From Candidatus Culexmicrobium profundum (GTDB lineage: Archaea > Thermoproteota > Methanomethylicia > Culexarchaeales > Culexmicrobiaceae), in contig JANZKD010000090.1 in NCBI GenBank assembly GCA_025061245.1, positions 1 to 6,920 on the forward strand: DNA of 6,920 nt. The letters are read 5' to 3'. This document shows positions 1-5,471 of the stretch, piece after piece (the stretch's first letter is position 1; every line of letters begins with the position of its first letter). The position numbers were made by a program, and so were the translations under genes. The notes under the pieces are model-generated. The model searched no databases. It saw nothing but the letters and a program-made list of their open reading frames with translations, and had not been told where the DNA came from.

Positions 1-49
1 AGGAGATGTTGATGCTAAAACTATTTTCCTCTTCATAGTTGCACCATAA
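1..49 (+). CDS. Possible 3' tail of an upstream gene (partial)
   Basis: One + frame is open from base 2 to a TAA at 47-49 and encodes a short tail ending in the residues FLFIVAP. The other two + frames stop sooner (a TGA near base 10 and a TAG near base 37). The stretch is only 15 codons, so it may be chance. If real, it is the C-terminus of a protein encoded to the left of the window, followed by a 44 bp gap before the next start. No function can be inferred. Confidence 0.3.
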   Translation, partial: GDVDAKTIFLFIVAP

Positions 50-83
50 TTATTTTGTACTTAATAATATGATATTGCTTTTA

Positions 84-90
84 GGGGGGT
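84..90 (+). promoter_or_regulatory. Ribosome binding site of the gene at 94
   Basis: A run of six G followed by T ends three bases before the ATG at 94. It can pair with the pyrimidine-rich 3' end of archaeal 16S rRNA. It fixes 94 as the start and shows that the transcript has at least a short leader. AT-rich TATA-like stretches lie at about 46-55 and 61-70. The first is better placed, because it would give a leader of roughly 18 bases that keeps this site. Confidence 0.6.
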
Positions 91-93
91 TAA

Positions 94-516
94 ATGAGTT
101 TACTTTCAACAAGTGTGACTAGTAGGCAACTTAAAGGCGAAAACTTGTTAGTCTATGGTAAATGCATTGAAGTTGAATTCCCGGATATTCTAAGAAGATT
201 CTCACAGAATCGAATACCATTAAGTGTATGCATGGAAACGGTGCATATGAATGTTGTTGGATTTAAATTATTAAACATAATTCGATTGTCAAAAATAAAG
301 AGTCTCACTATCCTAACTCCTGATGGTTCACCCCATTGCATTCAGCTACACTATATTGGAGAACATATTAAGAGGGCATTAGGAGAGAGCTTGCCCATAA
401 AGCATTTTGTGATTGAGAAGGGAAAAGTTTTTGAAATTCCTATTAGAGTTGTTAGATTGTCTCGTCATTTATCAGAATGTAATGAACTAATGTTTGGAGC
501 TGAAGCAAATGAGTAA
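94..516 (+). CDS. Conserved-looking small cytosolic protein with Cys/His motifs, function unknown
   Basis: This encodes a 140-residue soluble protein with no signal peptide or membrane segment. I cannot assign a function. It reads like a single compact alpha/beta domain. There is an early beta strand with C24 and a run FPDILRRF at about 29-36. C46 follows in SVCMETVHMN. A striking loop DGSPHCIQLH spans 77-86, with H81, C82 and H86. Later come HFVIEKGKV at 104-112 and a terminal RLSRHLSEC at 121-129 with C129. The four spaced cysteines and the His/Cys loop could bind a metal or an Fe-S cluster, or act in redox chemistry, but this is inference. The ATG start is supported by a G-rich ribosome site. 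Its stop overlaps the next start by 8 bp, so the two are probably co-transcribed and translationally coupled. Confidence 0.75.
   Translation: MSLLSTSVTSRQLKGENLLVYGKCIEVEFPDILRRFSQNRIPLSVCMETVHMNVVGFKLLNIIRLSKIKSLTILTPDGSPHCIQLHYIGEHIKRALGESLPIKHFVIEKGKVFEIPIRVVRLSRHLSECNELMFGAEANE
496..503 (+). promoter_or_regulatory. Ribosome binding site deciding the start at 509
   Basis: GGAGCTGA matches the full archaeal Shine-Dalgarno GGAGGTGA at seven of eight positions and ends five bases before the ATG at 509. The longest reading frame would begin at a TTG at 494, which overlaps this site, so 509 is the better start. Confidence 0.65.
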
Positions 517-910
517 AAAGGGTAAGAAGAGTAAGCGGAAATTAAAGGTTTTCTTTCTAGCTGTCTTCCTATTGATTGCATTGGCCATGTCGCTTTTCTT
601 TCTCCAACCACTAAATGTTATCTCTGTCAAGGCAGAGTATATTGGTGCACATATACATTTTATTGGTGGTTCACCATACATCTGCTTAATGTTTAAGGTT
701 GAAAATCCTAGAGCTACAAAAGTTACAGCTACTATTGAAATTGATTTAAGTAATCTAGGTGTGCCCACATCTAGGGTTTTAATTATACTTGATGATACGA
801 CGGGAAATAAGGTGAATTATACGATTAAGGGTACATATAAAATTTCATTTGTCGTAGATTTATCTTCCAATGAAGTTAGAAAATTTCATGTAGTTTTAAA
901 GCAATCATAA
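509..910 (+). CDS. Small membrane-anchored protein with outward-facing beta-rich domain, function unknown
   Basis: This encodes a 133-residue protein. The N-terminus is very basic (MSKKGKKSKRKLK) and is followed by one hydrophobic segment at about residues 13-32 (VFFLAVFLLIALAMSLFF). That pattern indicates a signal anchor with the N-terminus inside and about 100 residues outside. No lipobox or clear signal peptidase site is visible. The outer part alternates short hydrophobic and polar runs (for example KVENPRATKVTATIEIDL) and looks like a beta-sandwich. It contains an NYT sequon, a potential N-glycosylation site on an archaeal surface protein. I do not recognise the family. The start at ATG 509 overlaps the end of the previous gene by 8 bp, suggesting coupled expression with that Cys/His protein. 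A TTG at 494 would add five residues but overlaps the ribosome site. Confidence 0.7.
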   Translation: MSKKGKKSKRKLKVFFLAVFLLIALAMSLFFLQPLNVISVKAEYIGAHIHFIGGSPYICLMFKVENPRATKVTATIEIDLSNLGVPTSRVLIILDDTTGNKVNYTIKGTYKISFVVDLSSNEVRKFHVVLKQS

Positions 911-918
911 GCGTATAA

Positions 919-927
919 TTTATAAAA
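919..927 (+). promoter_or_regulatory. Archaeal TATA box of the Trm112-like gene
   Basis: TTTATAAAA is a textbook archaeal TATA element lying in the 36 bp between two genes. Transcription normally starts about 24-27 bp downstream of the TATA centre, here about 947-950. That would place the first transcribed base at or beside the ATG at 947. The transcript would then be either leaderless from 947, or have an approximately 12-base leader for translation from TTG 959. Confidence 0.55.
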
Positions 928-946
928 TTCTAGTTAGCCATTTCAA

Positions 947-1360
947 ATGGTGATATCATTGAAATATCGGTTATTAGATATACTTGCATGCCCCATATGC
1001 AAGAAATTTCCACTTAAGCTAATTGTCTTTAATGAAACTGAATACAAATATGATAACATTGATTTTTCTGAGGATGAAATTTTATGTGAAGAGTTTTGTG
1101 GTTTACACCAAAAGTTCCTTAAGGATCTAGGGGAAGTTAAGTTGAATTGTATCAATTGTATTAGGCATGAAGTCGTGGATGGAATATTGATTTGTGATAA
1201 ATGTGGGCGTTGGTATCCCATAATTGAGGAAATACCACACATGCTTCCTGATGAATTGAGAAATGAAAATGAGGATAAAGCGTTTCTAAAGAAGTTTAGG
1301 GATTTAATTCCTAGACAAGTTTTAGATCATGGTAAGCCTTGGAATTTATCATCACAATAG
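947..1360 (+). CDS. Trm112-like zinc protein, probable methyltransferase activator
   Basis: This encodes 137 residues as listed. The N-terminal KYRLLDILACPICKKFPL and the later ILICDKCGRWYPIIEEIPHMLPDE match the two halves of the Trm112 zinc-ribbon fold. C15/C18 and C83/C86 form the expected four-cysteine zinc site. Trm112 proteins are small cytosolic partners that stabilise and activate SAM-dependent methyltransferases of tRNA, rRNA and release factors (Trm9, Trm11, Mtq2, Bud23 types). This one carries an insert of about 60 residues between the halves, with two more pairs (C47/C51 and C68/C71). It also has a roughly 30-residue C-terminal tail rich in charged residues. The ATG at 947 gives five residues before KYRLL. 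A TTG at 959 preceded by GGTGAT (949-954) gives a start directly before KYR, the usual beginning in archaeal relatives as I recall them, and may be the true one. The gene has its own TATA box. Confidence 0.85.
   Translation: MVISLKYRLLDILACPICKKFPLKLIVFNETEYKYDNIDFSEDEILCEEFCGLHQKFLKDLGEVKLNCINCIRHEVVDGILICDKCGRWYPIIEEIPHMLPDELRNENEDKAFLKKFRDLIPRQVLDHGKPWNLSSQ
949..954 (+). promoter_or_regulatory. Candidate ribosome site for an internal TTG start at 959
   Basis: GGTGAT equals the 3' six bases of the ideal archaeal site GGAGGTGAT and sits four bases before TTG 959. If it is used, the ATG at 947 is not the start and the protein begins MKYRLL. Confidence 0.45.
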
Positions 1361-1373
1361 GTTTAAAATCACA

Positions 1374-2366
1374 TTATTTGTCAAATAGGTTGCCCCTTAA
1401 ATCCCCTATACTGAATGCAAAGATTCTAAGTGCATCTATTAGAGTAAATATGAATGCTTCTTTCAAGCTGTTTCCTTTAACTCTATAGTAGGCTACTCCT
1501 GCCACATATCCTATAATAAATGGGGCTAATGCTACTATGATTGGCAATGGAGTCTGCATTAAAATTGAAGTTATGATGCCTAGAATTAATATAAGCATTA
1601 CAGTGTAAAATGCGATTAAACCTCTACGATAAAACTTGGTTAATTGACTTTTCGGATGCTTTTTCCTGAATTTAGGTCCCCCTCTTCCATAGGAATATGT
1701 TTGTTTTATTATTGCTCCTAGACTTTGGCGATGCTTATGCCAGACATACATTCTTGGATCAAGCATCATTTTATAGCCTTTTTCACATATGCTTTGAACT
1801 GTATCTACGTCTTCGAATGTTTTAAATCTAGTGTCTAGACCGCCTATTTCATTTAAAACTTCTCTTTTAATAGCCATGTTACAGAAGGCTAAGTGCTTGA
1901 AGACCTTTGGCTCTTCAAGTATTTCTTTTTCCTTTGCTAGTGGCATGATTCTCATTATGGATTTATCAGCATAAACTGCATAGATGTTATTTTTTATGCT
2001 TTCTTCTACGAATACACTTCCACCTACGCATCCTATTTCTGGTTGGGAGAGATCTTCAACTATCACTTTAACCCATTCTTTTGGCACTCTACAGTCACCG
2101 TCAGTGAAAGCTAATATTTCTCCCCTCGAAGCTTCAATTCCAATTTTTCTTGCATAACTTGGCCCTAAGCCTGGTTCAGTTAGAATTTTAACTGGATATT
2201 TTGATGCTCTCTTAATTGTGTCGTCAGTTGATTGACCATCTACAATTATTATTTCAATCTTCTCTTTAGGATAATCTAGATTAATTAGCGATTTAAGTAG
2301 GTCCTCAATTGTTTCACCTGCATTTCTTACTGGAATTATTATTGAAACCATTGGTAAATCGTCCAT
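1374..2366 (-). CDS. Family 2 glycosyltransferase with C-terminal membrane segments
   Basis: This encodes a 330-residue GT-A fold glycosyltransferase that should transfer a sugar from a nucleotide-sugar to an acceptor, probably a lipid carrier or glycan at the inner face of the membrane. The N-terminal VSIIIPVRNAGETI (7-20) and IIIVDGQSTDDT (39-50) are the nucleotide-binding start. TDGDC (88-92) holds the metal-binding DxD, D89 and D91. The TFEDVD region (183-188) supplies the ED pair of the catalytic base motif, and a WHKHRQS patch follows (209-215). Two hydrophobic segments at about 250-270 and 274-293, plus a third weaker one at 303-320, anchor the C-terminus. Donor and acceptor cannot be read from sequence. 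The ATG at 2366 lies 2 bp after the upstream stop and 6 bases after GGGAG (2377-2373). It is the last gene of the leftward cluster and ends 13 bp from the convergent Trm112-like gene. Confidence 0.9.
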   Translation of the reverse strand: MDDLPMVSIIIPVRNAGETIEDLLKSLINLDYPKEKIEIIIVDGQSTDDTIKRASKYPVKILTEPGLGPSYARKIGIEASRGEILAFTDGDCRVPKEWVKVIVEDLSQPEIGCVGGSVFVEESIKNNIYAVYADKSIMRIMPLAKEKEILEEPKVFKHLAFCNMAIKREVLNEIGGLDTRFKTFEDVDTVQSICEKGYKMMLDPRMYVWHKHRQSLGAIIKQTYSYGRGGPKFRKKHPKSQLTKFYRRGLIAFYTVMLILILGIITSILMQTPLPIIVALAPFIIGYVAGVAYYRVKGNSLKEAFIFTLIDALRIFAFSIGDLRGNLFDK

Positions 2367-2368
2367 TT

Positions 2369-3163
2369 CTATCTCCCGAATCGTCTTTCACGTTTTTGGA
2401 AGATTCTAATAGCTCTCCATAAATCTATTTTTCTGAAGTCGGGCCAATATATGTCTAGGAAGACTAGCTCGCTATAGGCTGATTGCCAGAGGAGAAAGCC
2501 GCTTAATCTTTCTTCTCCACTGGTGCGAATTATTAGGTCTGGGTATGGGTTTGGCAGATGCGATGTGTATAAGTGTTTTTCAAATATTTCCTCGTTTATC
2601 TCATTTGCATGTAGAAGTCCTTTTTCTACCTTTTCAGCTATTCTTTTTACAGCATCTATTATTTCACTTCTTCCTCCATATGCTATTGCAATGTTTAGGT
2701 AGTGTTTATTGTATTTTTCAGTTGCTTTTTCTAATTTTTGTATGGCTTCTCTTAGCTTTGGTGGGAGAAGCTCTATTCTTCCAATGGCTTTTACTCTTAC
2801 TTCATATTCATGTATTTCCTTGCTGTTCATTGCTTTTTCAATGTATTTTTGTGCTAGTTTCATTATTTCCTCGACTTCTTCCTTGGTTCTCATGAAGTTT
2901 TCAGTTGAAAATACGTATATGGTGAGTGTTTTTATTCCTGCATCATAGCACCATCTTAATAGGTTTTCAACTTTTTGCGCACCTTTTTCATGTCCAATCC
3001 ATGGTGGCAACCCTCTACTTCTTGCCCATCTTCTGTTTCCATCTAATATTATTCCAACATGTCTTGGTTTATTCCCCTTTTCAATTTGCTTCCATAACCA
3101 TTTTTCATATATCCTGTAGATTCCGATTAGTTCAAGTATTCTACGTAACATCTCTCTTACCAC
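2369..3163 (-). CDS. uppS: Cis-prenyltransferase: archaeal polyprenyl (undecaprenyl-type) diphosphate synthase
   Basis: This encodes 264 residues, the usual length for a Z-type prenyl chain elongating enzyme. It condenses isopentenyl diphosphate units onto an allylic primer. Archaeal members use geranylgeranyl diphosphate and supply the long polyprenyl or dolichyl phosphate glycan carrier. All family motifs are present: HVGIILDGNRRWAR (35-48) with catalytic D41, GHEKGA (57-62), YVFSTENF (83-90), AYGGRSEI (161-168), and PDLIIRTSGEERLSGF (208-223) with R213 and R219 binding diphosphate. E232 in the SELVF run is the second magnesium ligand. The listed GTG start overlaps the previous stop by 7 bp. 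An ATG at 3151 would give 260 residues, avoid the overlap and start MLRRIL like many relatives, so it is a serious alternative. The following glycosyltransferase begins 2 bp after the stop. Confidence 0.93.
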   Translation of the reverse strand: MVREMLRRILELIGIYRIYEKWLWKQIEKGNKPRHVGIILDGNRRWARSRGLPPWIGHEKGAQKVENLLRWCYDAGIKTLTIYVFSTENFMRTKEEVEEIMKLAQKYIEKAMNSKEIHEYEVRVKAIGRIELLPPKLREAIQKLEKATEKYNKHYLNIAIAYGGRSEIIDAVKRIAEKVEKGLLHANEINEEIFEKHLYTSHLPNPYPDLIIRTSGEERLSGFLLWQSAYSELVFLDIYWPDFRKIDLWRAIRIFQKRERRFGR

Positions 3164-4095
3164 ACATCTTCATTTGTTATTTTTGGCATGATTTCATATA
3201 GTTGTGGTAAGATTTTACCCCCCATTTCTATTGTGGCTATTAGAGGATCACCTTTATACTCTATTATTTCACTATTTAGTCCTCTTATTTTTAAGAAATT
3301 TGATATTTCTCGTGCTGACTTATCTTCCAATTCTGTCTTCATTATTATTACATAGTCTTTTTCACTGATTGTTCTTGTCACGTGTGGATGTTCACCTGTC
3401 TTGTATAGTGTGATGTTTGAATTTGAATTTACATTTAAGTCTCTGCATATTTTTAATGCTAATCCATATAGTGGAGGGCCTGAAAAAATTATGCTCCTTC
3501 TACTTTGAATGCAGTTTCTAAGGATGTTTCTAATGGATTTATCTTCTTCAAAGGATATTTCACTTAATTCTTCAAGTATGTTTCTAGCTCTTTCTCGATT
3601 TTCGCTTTTTAATGCAGCCTCAATGGCGATGAGAGTTAGGAATGTGTTTTCAGCCATGAAGTGATTTAATGCTAACTTGTCATCTTCTACTTCTATTTCT
3701 ATGAGGAATTCAACATAGTCTAGTAATTCTTCATCTTCTTCTGAAATTTTGTTTAGGACGACTAAGATTGTTTTTAGTCTCATTAATCCACATGTTTTAA
3801 TTACATCAATTATTCTTGGTGGTATAGGGCTTCTCCTAGTGAATATGAATACAACTTCATTTTCACTTGCATATGGAGCTGCATAAATCATGTATTCACG
3901 TGGAAAGTAGCATCCTACATTTGCTCCTAATAGTGATCTGAATGTTGCTGATGTTGATAGGAGGGCGGCGTAACCTCCCCCTTCTGCTATCATGCTTAAC
4001 TGGTTTTTTGAGGCTAATGTCATGTCAACTATTTCATCTAATTCTCCTCTCAAATCTAGTGTCCTTCTCACTGCTTTGTCGATTTTTACTGGCAA
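3157..4095 (-). CDS. Divergent double-SIS-domain protein, GlmS-isomerase-like, substrate unknown
   Basis: This encodes 312 residues that read as two tandem SIS (sugar isomerase) domains, like the isomerase half of GlmS but without a glutaminase domain. The first domain spans roughly 20-140 (MIAEGGGYAALLSTSATFRS at 35-54, then VVFIFTRRSP at 81-90). The second spans roughly 185-312 (SIIFSGPPLYGLALKICRDL at 201-220, then the TGEHPH loop at 233-238). SIS domains bind phosphosugars for isomerisation or sensing. Here the usual SGxT-type phosphate loop is replaced by TRRSP, so catalysis is doubtful. It could be an amino-sugar phosphate isomerase, a phosphosugar sensor or a partner of the mutase upstream. 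The start is a TTG at 4095, strongly supported by AGGAGG seven bases before it. That site overlaps the stop of the mutase gene. Its last codons overlap the GTG start of uppS. Confidence 0.8.
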   Translation of the reverse strand: MPVKIDKAVRRTLDLRGELDEIVDMTLASKNQLSMIAEGGGYAALLSTSATFRSLLGANVGCYFPREYMIYAAPYASENEVVFIFTRRSPIPPRIIDVIKTCGLMRLKTILVVLNKISEEDEELLDYVEFLIEIEVEDDKLALNHFMAENTFLTLIAIEAALKSENRERARNILEELSEISFEEDKSIRNILRNCIQSRRSIIFSGPPLYGLALKICRDLNVNSNSNITLYKTGEHPHVTRTISEKDYVIIMKTELEDKSAREISNFLKIRGLNSEIIEYKGDPLIATIEMGGKILPQLYEIMPKITNEDVW

Positions 4096-4102
4096 TAGTT
4101 TT

Positions 4103-4108
4103 CCTCCT
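4103..4108 (-). promoter_or_regulatory. Ribosome binding site fixing the TTG start at 4095
   Basis: On the - strand AGGAGG is a near-perfect Shine-Dalgarno with a seven-base spacer to TTG 4095. It overlaps the TAG stop of the upstream mutase (4107-4109), so the ribosome finishing the mutase lies on the next site, which suggests coupled translation. Confidence 0.75.
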
Positions 4109-5471
4109 ATGCTAAGATTCCCCTTAACTTTTCCTTGTATTTCTCAACAAGCTCTTTTGCTTCTTCATTGCTCTTTGCTTCAGCATATATTCTTATGATA
4201 GGCTCTGTTCCTGAGGGTCTAATTAAAACCCATTTATTTTCATCTTTCCAGATTTTTATTCCATCAATAGTTTCAATTTTCACTGCCTCTTCACACTTTA
4301 CTTCTAATAGCATTTTTTCCATTACTTTTTTCTTTAAATTATGTGGGCATGGAATTTTATCTTTATAATTATAGTACCTTGGAAGTTTATCTACAATTTT
4401 TGAGAGACCTTCTCCCTCATGGGTTAATACTTCTAGCATTAGTAATGTGGCCATTGTTCCATCTCTAACTAGCTGGTGTGGTGGATAGAATATTCCTCCA
4501 TTCTCCTCTATTCCTAGTGTTCCATTTACTTCCTTTAATTTATGTGAGACTGTTACACTTCCAACTCTAGTCCATATTATCTCTCCATTATACTTCATTG
4601 CGATTTCTTCAATTAGCTTGGATGAACTTACTGGAGTTACTATGATTCCTCCGCCTTCTCTCTGCAATAGGTATTTCTCTATTATTGCTCCACTTTTGTC
4701 TCCCCAGTGTGTAACTCCCTTTTCATCTGTGAATATTGCTCTATCTCCATCTCCATCAAGTGAGACTCCTAAATCTGCATTAGATGATGAAACCATTTTT
4801 GAAACTATTCCTAGAACCTTTGGGATTGGCTCCGGTCCTCTTCCAGGAAATTTACCATCAATTACATCGTTTATCGTTATTACTTCACATCCAATTCTCT
4901 TCAATACAATGGGTGTTGTCAAGCTAGATACTCCGTTTCCAGGATCTACGACTACTTTAAATTTTCTTGAAGCTATCTTCCTAACATTCACCTGTTTAAT
5001 TATTTCGTCAATATATGCCTGAATGACATTGGGTTCTTCTTTAATTCTGCCCACTTCATTCCATGCTGCTCTATGAATTTTATTTTCAAAGAATACTTCC
5101 TCAATTTTTTCTTCCTCTCTCCTCGGAATTTCAATTCCATCCGGCCCAATAACCTTGATTCCATTATATTCTGGTGGGTTGTGGCTGGCTGTTATCATGA
5201 CTCCACCATCATACTTGAAGTACTTTACACCAAACTGAAGAACAGGGGTTGGCAACATACCTGCATGTGCAACATTGCAGCCTGATGCAAGTAATCCACT
5301 AATAACAGCTCTCTTTAAAATGGGGCTACTTACTCTACCATCAAATCCAACTAGAATTTCTCCACCATTAAAATACGTGCCTATGGAGAGGGCAATTTTA
5401 ACTGCAAGTTCAACTGTTAATTCATCTCCAAACTTGCCTCGAATACCATTAGTTCCAAATAGCTTACCCAT
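4107..5471 (-). CDS. glmM: Phosphoglucosamine mutase / phosphomannomutase of the alpha-D-phosphohexomutase family
   Basis: This encodes a full-length 454-residue phosphohexomutase that interconverts sugar 6- and 1-phosphates through a phosphoserine enzyme. The four domains are in order. The N-terminal LFGTNGIRGKFG lies at 4-15. The active loop TASHNPPEYNGIKV (94-107) has phosphoserine S96. The magnesium site LDGDGDRAIF (238-247) has D239, D241 and D243. The sugar loop GIEENGG lies at 320-326. The phosphate-binding loop RPSGTEPIIRIY is at 418-429. Archaeal enzymes of this layout act on glucosamine, mannose or glucose phosphates, often more than one. The GlmM assignment rests on overall likeness and on the neighbouring GlmS-like SIS gene. 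The product would feed UDP-GlcNAc-type sugar donors. The ATG at 5471 follows GGAGGAA by a good spacing and overlaps the end of the radical SAM gene by 8 bp. Confidence 0.9.
   Translation of the reverse strand: MGKLFGTNGIRGKFGDELTVELAVKIALSIGTYFNGGEILVGFDGRVSSPILKRAVISGLLASGCNVAHAGMLPTPVLQFGVKYFKYDGGVMITASHNPPEYNGIKVIGPDGIEIPRREEEKIEEVFFENKIHRAAWNEVGRIKEEPNVIQAYIDEIIKQVNVRKIASRKFKVVVDPGNGVSSLTTPIVLKRIGCEVITINDVIDGKFPGRGPEPIPKVLGIVSKMVSSSNADLGVSLDGDGDRAIFTDEKGVTHWGDKSGAIIEKYLLQREGGGIIVTPVSSSKLIEEIAMKYNGEIIWTRVGSVTVSHKLKEVNGTLGIEENGGIFYPPHQLVRDGTMATLLMLEVLTHEGEGLSKIVDKLPRYYNYKDKIPCPHNLKKKVMEKMLLEVKCEEAVKIETIDGIKIWKDENKWVLIRPSGTEPIIRIYAEAKSNEEAKELVEKYKEKLRGILA

Noticed and set aside
494..508. TTG 494 as the start of the membrane-anchored protein
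   Set aside because: The ribosome site GGAGCTGA overlaps these codons and points to ATG 509.
2545..3201. Long + strand open frames opposite uppS
   Set aside because: They are shadows of a strongly conserved coding frame on the - strand. Their products are Phe/Leu-rich low-complexity peptides without ribosome sites.
4618..5022. A 134-codon + strand frame inside glmM
   Set aside because: It is antisense to the conserved magnesium loop region of glmM and shows no protein-like pattern.
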